Positions 1 to 8,299 of a stretch of 18,938 nt of DNA are shown in pieces. Each line of letters starts with the position of its first letter. The first letter of the stretch is position 1. The notes under the pieces were generated by a model. The model made no database searches, had not been told where the DNA came from, and was given only the letters and a program-made list of their open reading frames with translations. The position numbers and the translations under genes are program-made. The DNA comes from an uncultured Bacteroidales bacterium (lineage in GTDB: Bacteria; Bacteroidota; Bacteroidia; Bacteroidales; UBA932), in contig URCV01000034.1 in NCBI GenBank assembly GCA_900546445.1, positions 1 through 18,938 on the forward strand. The letters run 5' to 3'.

Positions 1-488
1 TTCGAGGATAGATTTCTTTCAGAAAAAGGAGTGTGCTGGACACATTAAGATTATCAAGTTATTTTGAAGAATTACTTGGTAAGCTTAAAAAAATAGCAGC
101 TAAAGATTTGCGCTGGTTTTTCGAGGATAGATTTCTTTCAGAAAAAGGAGTGTGCTGGACACATTAAGATTATCAAGTTATTTTGAAGAATTACTTGGTA
201 AGCTTAAAAAAATAGCAGCTAAAGATTTGCGCTGGTTTTTCGAGGATAGATTTCTTTCAGAAAAAGGAGTGTGCTGGACACATTAAGATTATCAAGTTAT
301 TTTGAAGAATTACTTGGTAAGCTTAAAAAAATAGCAGCTAAAGATTTGCGCTGGTTTTTCGAGGATAGATTTCTTTCAGAAAAAGGAGTGTGCTGGACAC
401 ATTAAGATTATCAAGTTATTTTGAAGAATTACTTAGTAAGCTTAACAAAATAGCAGGTAAAGATTTGCGATGGACTTTCGAAGATAGG
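1..488. repeat. Tandem array, 119-bp unit, four full copies plus a short remnant
   Basis: Units start at 1, 120, 239 and 358, and a decayed fifth start lies at 477-488. Copies 1-3 are identical over all 119 bases. Copy 4 is identical for its first 74 bases and then carries six substitutions (435, 446, 457, 470, 474, 475), so divergence is concentrated at the edge next to unique DNA. The unit is much more AT-rich than the genes to its right, contains an AAGCTT palindrome, and has no terminal inverted repeats or transposase-like frame. Because 119 is not a multiple of three, the array cannot encode one continuous repeat protein. The array touches the window edge, so its true copy number is unknown. 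No other gene is seen in 1-556. Confidence 0.95.
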
Positions 489-542
489 ACTACTAAAAAA
501 CCAAACAAAGTGAAAAAATCATTATATTTGTTTTTGGCTTGA
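369..542 (+). other. Open frame running out of the last repeat copy (doubtful short peptide or gene remnant)
   Basis: This frame is open from a stop at 366-368 to a TGA at 540-542, 57 codons before the stop, with no ATG and only a GTG at 390. The translation looks protein-like (…SSYFEELLSKLNKIAGKDL…, then a lysine-rich tail). The same frame exists in each upstream copy but ends after 51 codons at a TAA in the following copy. It could be the decayed 3' end of a gene from which the array expanded. Differences between copies are a mix of silent and amino-acid-changing substitutions, so there is no clear sign of selection on the peptide. I would not annotate it as a gene without a homologue. Confidence 0.15.
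523..530 (+). promoter_or_regulatory. Candidate Bacteroidota -7 element for the protease operon
   Basis: TATATTTG matches the Bacteroidota -7 consensus TAnnTTTG exactly and lies 26 bases upstream of the ATG at 557, giving a very short leader. No TTTG or TTG -33 element is found at the usual 19-21 base spacing; that stretch reads as A-rich sequence. Only half of a promoter is therefore supported. Confidence 0.4.
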
Positions 543-556
543 AAAATTTTGTGAAA

Positions 557-3500
557 ATGAAAAAGATACTAACGATTTTCGCCTTGGGCTTGTTGTCATT
601 AAGCCTTTCGGCACAGGAAAGCGCACGCTGGCTTAGAAAAAGCGACATCAGCGCAGACGGCAGCACCATCGCTTTCAGTTATCAGGGAGACATCTTCACC
701 GTCCCGGTGAGCGGCGGACTGGCCAAGCAGATCACCTCGAACCAGGCATACGACAGCGACCCGCTATGGACCGCCGACGGTAAAAGCATAGTTTTCAGTT
801 CTTTCCGTGAAGACACGAAAGACATTTGGATAATTTCTGCAGAGGGAGGAAAGGCAAGACGCCTCACTACCTTCCCAGGCGCAGAAACTCCCCTTTTCGT
901 ATCGAAAGACGGCGTGGTCTACTTCTCGGCGAACATTCAGCCGGATGTAAACTACGACAAGTTCCCGGGAGAGCCTCAGGTGTATACCGTTAACATAAAG
1001 GACGGGAAGTCGTCGCTCTACACTTCCATTCCGATGATGAACATCTCTGCGAACTCTAACGGAATCGTGCTTTACGAAGACTACAAGGGTTACGAAGATC
1101 CTTTACGTAAGCACCACACTTCTTCCGTTACCAGAGACATCTGGAAGTACCTTCCTAAAAAGGGACAATATCAGAAACTTAGCCGATTCGCCGGCGAAAA
1201 CCGTAATCCGGTATTCACGTCTAACGGACTCGACTACTATTTCCTAAGCGAGCAAAGCGGTAACTTCAACGTATGGAAGTCGAACATCAACGCCCCTGAG
1301 ACTGCCACCCAGATTACCCAGCTTCCTACACATCCCGTAAGAAACCTCTCCATCGCCGCAGACAACACCCTGTTGTTCTCTTATAACGGAGACTTGTACA
1401 CATTGGCCCCGGACGCAGAGAAGCCGGCCAAGGTAGACATAAAGGTAATCGCAGACACTAACGATAAGGAACACATATACAGAAACATAAACACGGGAGC
1501 GACCGGATTGGCCGTAAGCCCTAATGGTAAGGAAATCGCCATCGTGGCACACGGCGACGTGTTCGTGGTGGCCCCCGAGCAGAAAGTCACGAAGAGAATC
1601 ACCAATACTCCTAGCCAGGAGAGAGGCGTTTCATTCTCGAAGGACGGTCGCACACTCTACTATGCAGCGGAGAGGAATGGCTGCTGGGGTATCTGGAAGG
1701 CCGAATTGGCCAGAAAAGAAGACAAGTACTTCGCATTCTCCTATGACATTAAGGAGAGTCTGTTCTCGACCGCGGGCCAAACCTGCTTCCAGCCGGCAGT
1801 ATCTCCGGACGGCAAGTGGGTGGCATTCCTGAGGAACCGCACCGAGCTCGTCATAAAGGGCACGGAAAGAGGCGAGGAGAAATCGCTTCTCAAGGACGCG
1901 AACTACTCTTACCAGGACGGAGACCAGTCTTTCGAATGGTGTCCTGACAGCCAGCATATCCTCATAAACTACGGCGCGAACGGCGGATGGAATAACACGG
2001 ACATCGCCGTAATCAATATTAAAAACGGTCAGGTAACGAACCTTACCGAAAGCGGATATAGCGACGGCAACTTTCACTGGGCACTTGGCGGAAAGGCCAT
2101 GCTTTGGGAATCGGACAAGAACGGATATCGCAGCCACGGAAGCTGGGGCGCACACGAGGACATCTACGCTATGTTCTTCGACGCCAAGGCTTTCTACGAC
2201 TTCACCAGGACTTCGGAGGAAGATAGCATAAACGCCCTTCTGAAATCGAAGAGCGAAGAAAAGTCAGAAAAGAAAGACTCCATAAAGACTGAGAAGAAAG
2301 GACTCAAGCTCCAGCTCGAGGGTCGCGAGAACCGTATCGTAAGACTTACTCCTATTTCAGGAGCTATGGGCGACTTCTTCCTCACCGAGGACGGAAAGAC
2401 TCTCTATTTCTTTAGAGTTCAGGAGCAAAGCATAGACCTGTGCAGTATGGACTGTAAGGAGGGCGACATAAAGATTCTTCGCAAGGGTTTCAACGGAAGT
2501 TTCGTTCCTGGAGCCGACCGCAAGACGGTCTACATCCTGGGAGGACGTGGCATAAACAAGATGAATGCAGCCACGGGAAAGATAGAAGCCATTTCATTTG
2601 CAAGCGATTATGACTACCAGCCTGCTAAGGAAAGAGAGTACATCTTCGACCATATATGCAAGCAGGTAGAAGAAAAATTCTACGACAAGAACATCCACGG
2701 AATAGATTGGAAGGGCTTCTGTAAGAACTACAGGGAATTCCTCCCTTATATAAACAACAACTACGATTTCCAGGAGTTGCTCAGCGAGCTGCTCGGAGAA
2801 TTGAACGCTTCGCACACAGGAGCGAGATATCGTAACACTTCACGCGTGAACGCCGGCAGGTTAGGTGTAATCTACGACCTCAACTACAGAGGAAAAGGCC
2901 TTAAGATAGCCGAGGTTCTCCCTGGAAGCGAACTCAGCATGGTCGACCCTGAGATAGGTGCAGGAGACATCATACTCGCCATCGACGGAGAGGAAATCTC
3001 CGAAGGCACCCAGTGGTACGACGCTCTTCGCTACAAGGCGGGCAAGCGAGTATTCCTCAAGATAAAGAAATCGAAGAAAGAGACTGTGGAACTCTTCGTA
3101 AAGGCTACATCCACCGACTACGACCTCCTCTACAAGAGATGGGTACTTCAGAGAGAGGAGATGACGCAGAAACTCTCAGGCGGACGCATAGGCTACGTTC
3201 ACGTGGAAGGCATGGATTCCAAGAGCTACCGCGAAGTGTACTCAAAACTTCTGGGCAAATATAGAACTTGCGAGGCTGTCATAGTGGATACCCGTCATAA
3301 CGGCGGCGGTTGGCTCCACGACGATTTGGCCACACTTCTTAACGGCAAGGCATACATCGAGTTCCGCCCTCGCGGAGAATACATAGGAACGGAGCCTTTC
3401 AGCAAATGGAACAAGCCGAGCTGCGTCCTCATAGGAGAAGACAACTACTCGGATGCGAGCGGATTCCCTTATGTATACAAGACTCTGGGAATAGGCAAGC

Positions 3501-3754
3501 TCATAGGTGCTCCGGTACCCGGAACGATGACTGCCGTATGGTGGGAGAACCAAATAGACCCGAGCATAGTATTCGGCATCCCTCAGGTAACCTGCTGGGG
3601 ATTGAACGAGAACAGAGCTCTCGAAAACTATCAGATAGAACCGGACATTCTGGTTTACAACACTCCCGAAAGTCTTCTCAAGGGCGAAGACCTCCAGCTC
3701 CAAGCTGCAGTTAATGAATTACTTAAAGAATTAGATGCTAACAAGAAAAAGTAA
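557..3754 (+). CDS. Exported tricorn-type S41 serine protease
   Basis: This 1065-residue protein matches the tricorn protease family, which degrades peptides. The ATG at 557 is preferred over the upstream TTG at 539 because it places a clean signal peptide at the N terminus (MKKILTIFALGLLSLSLSA, then QES), so the protein should be periplasmic. Order of parts: PD40-type beta-propeller blades in the N-terminal half (blade motifs such as SADGSTIAFS and SKDGRTLYY), a Lys/Glu/Ser-rich linker near 562-585, a helical C1 domain, a PDZ domain near 768-851, and the S41 core near 870-1065. Catalytic candidates are Ser752-His753 (motif NASHTG), Ser965 (NYSDASG) and Glu1023 (ENYQIEPD), corresponding to the tricorn tetrad Ser745, His746, Ser965 and Glu1023. 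Length is normal for the family. The last 20 bases overlap the next gene, suggesting translational coupling. Its natural substrate is not evident. Confidence 0.93.
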   Translation: MKKILTIFALGLLSLSLSAQESARWLRKSDISADGSTIAFSYQGDIFTVPVSGGLAKQITSNQAYDSDPLWTADGKSIVFSSFREDTKDIWIISAEGGKARRLTTFPGAETPLFVSKDGVVYFSANIQPDVNYDKFPGEPQVYTVNIKDGKSSLYTSIPMMNISANSNGIVLYEDYKGYEDPLRKHHTSSVTRDIWKYLPKKGQYQKLSRFAGENRNPVFTSNGLDYYFLSEQSGNFNVWKSNINAPETATQITQLPTHPVRNLSIAADNTLLFSYNGDLYTLAPDAEKPAKVDIKVIADTNDKEHIYRNINTGATGLAVSPNGKEIAIVAHGDVFVVAPEQKVTKRITNTPSQERGVSFSKDGRTLYYAAERNGCWGIWKAELARKEDKYFAFSYDIKESLFSTAGQTCFQPAVSPDGKWVAFLRNRTELVIKGTERGEEKSLLKDANYSYQDGDQSFEWCPDSQHILINYGANGGWNNTDIAVINIKNGQVTNLTESGYSDGNFHWALGGKAMLWESDKNGYRSHGSWGAHEDIYAMFFDAKAFYDFTRTSEEDSINALLKSKSEEKSEKKDSIKTEKKGLKLQLEGRENRIVRLTPISGAMGDFFLTEDGKTLYFFRVQEQSIDLCSMDCKEGDIKILRKGFNGSFVPGADRKTVYILGGRGINKMNAATGKIEAISFASDYDYQPAKEREYIFDHICKQVEEKFYDKNIHGIDWKGFCKNYREFLPYINNNYDFQELLSELLGELNASHTGARYRNTSRVNAGRLGVIYDLNYRGKGLKIAEVLPGSELSMVDPEIGAGDIILAIDGEEISEGTQWYDALRYKAGKRVFLKIKKSKKETVELFVKATSTDYDLLYKRWVLQREEMTQKLSGGRIGYVHVEGMDSKSYREVYSKLLGKYRTCEAVIVDTRHNGGGWLHDDLATLLNGKAYIEFRPRGEYIGTEPFSKWNKPSCVLIGEDNYSDASGFPYVYKTLGIGKLIGAPVPGTMTAVWWENQIDPSIVFGIPQVTCWGLNENRALENYQIEPDILVYNTPESLLKGEDLQLQAAVNELLKELDANKKK

Positions 3755-4457
3755 ACTCGTTATAATACCTACCTATAACGAAAAGGAAAACATCGAAGCC
3801 ATCTCCAGAGCAGTCCTTGCTCTGGAAGGTGGTTTTAACATACTGGTAATAGACGACGGCTCTCCGGACGGAACGGCCGACATAGTAAAGGGGCTTATGG
3901 AAGAATTTCCGGAAAGGCTCTTTATGATTCAGCGCGAAGGCAAGCTTGGCCTGGGAACTGCCTACATTACCGGATTCAAATGGGGACTGGAGAAAGGCTA
4001 CGACTACATCTTCGAGATGGATGCCGACTTCTCGCATAACCCGGACGACCTTCCGCGACTGCTTGACGCCTGCGAAGACGGCGGAGCCGACCTCTCGATA
4101 GGTTCGAGGTACGCCGACGGTGTCAGCGTGGTGAATTGGCCTATAGGAAGAATCCTGATGTCCTATGGCGCATCTCGCTATGTCAGGACTGTGCTCAGGA
4201 CTCACATTACGGATAACACCGCAGGATTTATGTGCTATTCCAGAAGAGTTTTGGAAGCCATCGACCTCGACAATGTAAAGATGAAGGGCTACGGATTCCA
4301 GATCGAGATGAAATACACGGCTGTAAAGAAAGGATTCAAGGCCGTGGAAGTTCCCGTCATCTTCGTAAACAGAAAGGCCGGCACATCGAAAATGTCAGGA
4401 TCCATCTTCGGAGAGGCTTTTTGGGGCGTATTGGCCCTCAGATTTAGAAAATTTTAA
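3735..4457 (+). CDS. Polyprenol monophosphomannose synthase-like glycosyltransferase (GT2)
   Basis: A 240-residue GT-A enzyme resembling dolichol-phosphate mannose synthase, which transfers mannose from GDP-mannose to a polyprenyl phosphate at the cytoplasmic face of the membrane. Visible motifs are the nucleotide-binding start IIPTYNEKENI (10-20), DDGSPDGT (40-47), the metal-binding DAD (96-98, in FEMDADFSHNPDD) and the late NRKAGTSKMS segment before EAFWG. It lacks C-terminal membrane helices, so it is the single-domain soluble type. The start lies inside the protease gene (20-base overlap) and the stop overlaps the tex start in a TAATG junction, which points to a tightly coupled operon. 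The sugar donor is inferred from family resemblance; closely related enzymes use glucose or other sugars. Confidence 0.9.
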   Translation: MLTRKSKLVIIPTYNEKENIEAISRAVLALEGGFNILVIDDGSPDGTADIVKGLMEEFPERLFMIQREGKLGLGTAYITGFKWGLEKGYDYIFEMDADFSHNPDDLPRLLDACEDGGADLSIGSRYADGVSVVNWPIGRILMSYGASRYVRTVLRTHITDNTAGFMCYSRRVLEAIDLDNVKMKGYGFQIEMKYTAVKKGFKAVEVPVIFVNRKAGTSKMSGSIFGEAFWGVLALRFRKF

Positions 4458-6574
4458 TGAAACCACTGTACATTAAGGCTATAGCCGACAGGTTGTCACT
4501 CAACAAGTGGCAAATAGAGAATTGCGTACTGCTTCTCGAAGACGGAAACACCATCCCTTTCATAAGCAGGTACAGAAAGGAACAAACGGGCGGAATGGAC
4601 GACAGTCAAGTCGCCGAGGTGAAGCATTGGGCTGACACCTTCGACGATATGGAAAAACGCAAGTCCACCATAATCCAGACCATAGAGAAAGCGGGAAAAC
4701 TCACGGAGCAGCTGAAAAAGCGAATCGAGAACTCCGTAGACTCCACCGAGCTGGAAGACCTTTACCTTCCATTCAAGCCGAAGAGAAGGACCCGCGCGAC
4801 AGTGGCGAAGGAACTGGGGTTGGAAGGATTGGCAGACATCATCTGGGAGCTCAAGACCACGGACCCGAAGTCCAGCGCCCGTCCATTCGTTAATGAAAAA
4901 GTGCCGTCTACCGACGAAGCGCTCAGTGGCGCACGAGACATCATAGCGGAAAGGCTCAGCGAGGAAGTTTCTATAAGAGAAAAGCTTAGAAGCACATACA
5001 GGAGAAGTCCCCTGACGGTTCAGGTAGCCAGAGGCGCGAAAGGCAAGCCGGAACTTGAAAAATATAGGAGTTACATCGACTTTTCCCGTCCTCTCGACAA
5101 GGTTAGCCCCCATAATCTTCTCGCCATCCTGCGTGCAGAAAACGAAGGACTCTTCAGTATAGGACTCACTCCGCGCGAAGGCACGCAAGACGACGTATAC
5201 TACCAGTTCTGCCGAGACCACGGAAGACCTCAAAGCGCAGCTCTCTCAAAAGAGATAAAGCTCGCCGCAGAAGACAGTTACCAGAGACTTCTCGACCCGT
5301 CGATAAGTAATGAAATCATAAAGGAGGCCAAGCAAAAGGCCGACATAGAAAGCATTCGAGTGTTCGGAGACAACCTCAGGCAGCTCCTGCTGGAATCCCC
5401 TGTCGGCGAAAAGCGCACGCTTGCCATAGACCCTGGATTCAGGAACGGATGCAAATTGGCCGTTCTCGACGAACACGGCGCACTTCTCGCGCACGAAATC
5501 ATATTCCCGCACCCGCCACAGAACGAAAGAATCAAGTCCCTTCAGCGTCTCGAAACCCTGATTGACGACTTCGACATAGAGGCGATAGCCGTAGGAAACG
5601 GCACTGCCAGCCGCGAGACTATGGATTTCCTGAATAAAATCGACCTGCCGCAGAATTGCAAAGTGTGGAGCGTCAGCGAAGACGGAGCCAGCATCTACAG
5701 CGCATCGGAGGTGGCTCGAAAGGAGATGCCGGACGAAGACGTAACGGTCAGGGGCGCAGTAAGCATAGGACGAAGGCTTATGGACCCGCTCGCCGAATTG
5801 GTCAAGATCGACCCTAAGAACTTGGGAATTGGCCAATACCAGCACGACGTGGACCAGACCCTGCTTCGCGAGAAGTTGGACAACACCATCGAAGCGTGCG
5901 TGAACTCAGTGGGCGTAAACCTAAACACCGCATCGCCGTATCTGCTTGCCTATGTAGCCGGAATCGGAAAGACATTGGCCGAATCGATAGTGGATTACCG
6001 AAGCGAAAACGGTGCGTTCAAAAGTCGCGAATCGCTGAAGAAGGTACCGAAGCTCGGTGAGAAGACCTTTAGGCAGTGTGCCGGATTCCTGCGCATCCGA
6101 GGGGCCGAAAACCCTCTGGACGGCAGTGCAGTGCATCCTGAGTCCTACCATATTGTGGACAAGATGGCTCGCGATCTGGGCGTGGAAGTGAAGGAGCTCG
6201 TCGGAAATGACTCGCTCTGCAAGCGCATATCCCCGGACAGATACGTCACCCCCGAGAAGGGGCTTCTTACCATAAACGACATCATAAAGGAATTGGCTAA
6301 GCCTGGCCTCGACCCGCGCAGCGAAGCATCTTCGTTCAGCTTTGCCGAAGACATACGCGACATCTCGGACCTTAAGACAGGTATGGAACTGCCGGGAATC
6401 GTCACGAACATAACTAATTTCGGTGCATTCGTAGATTTGGGCATCCACGAAAACGGACTTATACACATCTCAAAGATGAAAGGCAAAAGCCTCGCCCTGC
6501 ACCAGAAGGTAAAGGTGAGGGTGGAAAGCGTGGAGCTCGACCGTAAAAGGATAGGACTGGGCTTAGTCTCCTAA
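4457..6574 (+). CDS. tex: Tex family RNA-binding protein with S1 domain
   Basis: A 705-residue protein with the Tex layout: helical N-terminal region (YIKAIADRLSLNKWQIENC, then the PFISRYRKEQTGG motif), a YqgF/RNase H-like domain starting near 320 (TLAIDPGFRNGCKLAVLD), tandem helix-hairpin-helix motifs near 488-560 (NLNTASPYLLAYVAGIG and VPKLGEKTFRQCAGFLRI), and a C-terminal S1 domain from about 640 (GIVTNITNFGAFVDLGIHEN, then GLIHISKM). Tex binds nucleic acids and is linked to transcription and virulence gene expression; its exact biochemical role is unsettled. It is slightly shorter than the E. coli homologue (about 770 residues). Its ATG overlaps the upstream TAA by one base, so it is the last gene of the plus-strand operon. 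Its stop lies 12 bases inside the convergent channel gene. Confidence 0.97.
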   Translation: MKPLYIKAIADRLSLNKWQIENCVLLLEDGNTIPFISRYRKEQTGGMDDSQVAEVKHWADTFDDMEKRKSTIIQTIEKAGKLTEQLKKRIENSVDSTELEDLYLPFKPKRRTRATVAKELGLEGLADIIWELKTTDPKSSARPFVNEKVPSTDEALSGARDIIAERLSEEVSIREKLRSTYRRSPLTVQVARGAKGKPELEKYRSYIDFSRPLDKVSPHNLLAILRAENEGLFSIGLTPREGTQDDVYYQFCRDHGRPQSAALSKEIKLAAEDSYQRLLDPSISNEIIKEAKQKADIESIRVFGDNLRQLLLESPVGEKRTLAIDPGFRNGCKLAVLDEHGALLAHEIIFPHPPQNERIKSLQRLETLIDDFDIEAIAVGNGTASRETMDFLNKIDLPQNCKVWSVSEDGASIYSASEVARKEMPDEDVTVRGAVSIGRRLMDPLAELVKIDPKNLGIGQYQHDVDQTLLREKLDNTIEACVNSVGVNLNTASPYLLAYVAGIGKTLAESIVDYRSENGAFKSRESLKKVPKLGEKTFRQCAGFLRIRGAENPLDGSAVHPESYHIVDKMARDLGVEVKELVGNDSLCKRISPDRYVTPEKGLLTINDIIKELAKPGLDPRSEASSFSFAEDIRDISDLKTGMELPGIVTNITNFGAFVDLGIHENGLIHISKMKGKSLALHQKVKVRVESVELDRKRIGLGLVS

Positions 6575-8299
6575 GGAGATGCTCTTCAGGGACTCCCTGT
6601 AGGCAGATAAAATTCGGGACTTGGATATGAATCCCAAGTAATGATGTTGCTCATCAATTACAGGAAGACGCCAAGCTCCCGTTTTTTCGAATTTGTCCAG
6701 TACCGAAGCAGCCTTTTCGTCTATGGTAACATAAGCGGCAGGCTGCTTCATAAGATTGTATACATGGATGTTGGAATAATTGGCCGTGTCGAACATTTTC
6801 TTTCGAATGTCGTCCATCTCCACCAATCCCTGGAACACGCCGTCGCTTCCCACTACCGGGAAGACGGCAGCGGTACTCTCGGAAACCTCCGGCATAATGT
6901 CCTTAAGCGTCGCATCCAGGCTTATGCGAGGGTATTTGTCTCGCACGAGGTCGGCCGTGTTAAGAAGCGTAAGGACGGCTTGGTCCGAATCGTGAGTAAG
7001 GAGTTCTCCGGTCTGCGCAAGTCGCTTGGTATAAATCGAATAGCGCTCCCAAATTCTAGTCACGCAGAAAGACACCGTGCATGCGGCGATTAGCGGCAGG
7101 AACAGGTCGTAACCTCCTGTCATCTCCGCGATAAGGAAGATGGAGGTCATAGGTGCCTGCATGACTCCGGCCATAAGCGCCGCCATTCCTACAAGCACGA
7201 AATTCTGCTCCGGAAGAAGCCAGAAAGACTCGCCTAAGACATTATTCAGCACTCTCGCAATGACGAAACCGGCTATGGCGCCCACGAAAAGCGTAGGACC
7301 GAATGTTCCACCGACTCCACCACCGGCATTTGTAAGCGTCATAGAAAGGACCTTGAAGAACATCACCGCAGCGAAAGCCACCACAATTCCCCACTTCGAA
7401 TTCATCAGAAAATTAAGAGGAGAGCCCTTCATCTCACCGCCTATTCCGTTAAGCAGCGCCGTGATGTCTCCATAACCTTCACCGTACAAAGGCGGGAACA
7501 GGAACACCAGCACGCCCACGCCCAGTGAGCAAATCAGCCACTTGAACATAGGAGAGCGCATCTTCGCGAAATGGTCCTCAAGCTTTAGCGTAGTATGCGT
7601 AAAATAAAGCGAGAGGAATCCGCAAGCCACTCCCAAGACCAGATAGAAAGGTATGTTCTTAAGCACGAAAGGCTCTAATGTACAGTGGAATGCGGTGTCC
7701 ATACCGGTAAAAAGATAAGAGACCACAGTCGCCGACACGGTCGACACCAGAAGCGGCATCATACTCGCCAGCGAGATATTGAAAAGCAGAATCTCCATAG
7801 TAAAGAGAAGACCTGCCAATGGAGCCTTGAATATGCCTGCTACCGCACCCGCAGCACCGCAACCCACCAGAATGGTCATATTACGATAGGAAAGACGCCC
7901 CAGGCGGCCGAAGTTCGAGCCAATCGCCGCTCCTGTGTAAACGATAGGAGCCTCGGCACCCACTGAGCCACCGAAACCTATGGTGAGCACGGACGTCACG
8001 AGCGAAGACCACATATTATGCGGCTTGATCCGGGACTCGTTCTTCGAGATGGATTTGAGCACCTTCGTTACTCCGTGACTTATGTTATCCTTCACTATAA
8101 ACCTTACTATCAAGTATGAAAGCAACATACCTATGGCAGGAAGCGCTATCATCCAGAGCGACGACTTCTGAATGAGCGGAGTGAGCAGTCCCTGAATGAG
8201 GTGAATTCCCTCCTTCAATAGGACGGCTACAAAACCGACGCAGAGCCCCACGAGGAGGCTCAGCATCATTAATCTGTTATTTTCCTTTAGTTTATACAT
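6563..8299 (-). CDS. ClC family chloride channel / exchanger with two CBS domains
   Basis: A 578-residue inner-membrane protein starting from the ATG at 8299 (MYKLKENNRL), which overlaps the upstream stop in ATGTATAA. In-frame ATGs at 8320 and 8317 would add seven or six residues. ClC signatures: GGSVGAEAP near 110-118, with Glu116 at the gating-glutamate position; Glu169 (LLFTMEI) at the position of the internal proton glutamate of exchangers; GGTFGP at 330-335; and Tyr398 in the TGGYDLFLP segment. Presence of both glutamates favours a proton-coupled chloride exchanger over a pure channel (inference). The usual GSGIP motif is replaced by SHGVT (74-78). Cytoplasmic CBS domains lie at about 450-505 and 513-570 and probably bind adenine nucleotides. 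It shares a 12-base convergent overlap with tex. Confidence 0.94.
   Translation of the reverse strand: MYKLKENNRLMMLSLLVGLCVGFVAVLLKEGIHLIQGLLTPLIQKSSLWMIALPAIGMLLSYLIVRFIVKDNISHGVTKVLKSISKNESRIKPHNMWSSLVTSVLTIGFGGSVGAEAPIVYTGAAIGSNFGRLGRLSYRNMTILVGCGAAGAVAGIFKAPLAGLLFTMEILLFNISLASMMPLLVSTVSATVVSYLFTGMDTAFHCTLEPFVLKNIPFYLVLGVACGFLSLYFTHTTLKLEDHFAKMRSPMFKWLICSLGVGVLVFLFPPLYGEGYGDITALLNGIGGEMKGSPLNFLMNSKWGIVVAFAAVMFFKVLSMTLTNAGGGVGGTFGPTLFVGAIAGFVIARVLNNVLGESFWLLPEQNFVLVGMAALMAGVMQAPMTSIFLIAEMTGGYDLFLPLIAACTVSFCVTRIWERYSIYTKRLAQTGELLTHDSDQAVLTLLNTADLVRDKYPRISLDATLKDIMPEVSESTAAVFPVVGSDGVFQGLVEMDDIRKKMFDTANYSNIHVYNLMKQPAAYVTIDEKAASVLDKFEKTGAWRLPVIDEQHHYLGFISKSRILSAYRESLKSISLGD
6567..6599. other. 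Two short hairpins at the convergent tex / ClC junction
   Basis: Two perfect 5-bp inverted repeats with 3-base loops lie at 6567-6579 (TCTCC-taa-GGAGA, the loop being the tex stop codon) and at 6587-6599 (CAGGG-act-CCCTG). Both also fall inside the last codons of the ClC gene. Neither is followed by a T tract on either strand, so they are not standard intrinsic terminators. They could act as weak stops or 3'-end stabilisers, or be chance. Confidence 0.3.

Noticed and set aside
1..488. CRISPR array
   Set aside because: The units are contiguous 119-base direct repeats without short conserved repeats separated by variable spacers, and no cas gene is nearby.
539..556. Upstream TTG start for the protease giving a longer N terminus
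   Set aside because: It would put six residues in front of a well-formed signal peptide and overlaps the TGA of the repeat-derived frame; the ATG at 557 fits export better.
1631..2155. Antisense open frame of 174 codons inside the protease gene
   Set aside because: It lies fully within a well-supported gene on the other strand, has no domain features, and is the kind of shadow frame expected at this base composition.
5246..5845. Antisense open frame of 199 codons inside tex
   Set aside because: Opposite a conserved Tex YqgF region; no recognisable protein features or start context, so a shadow frame.
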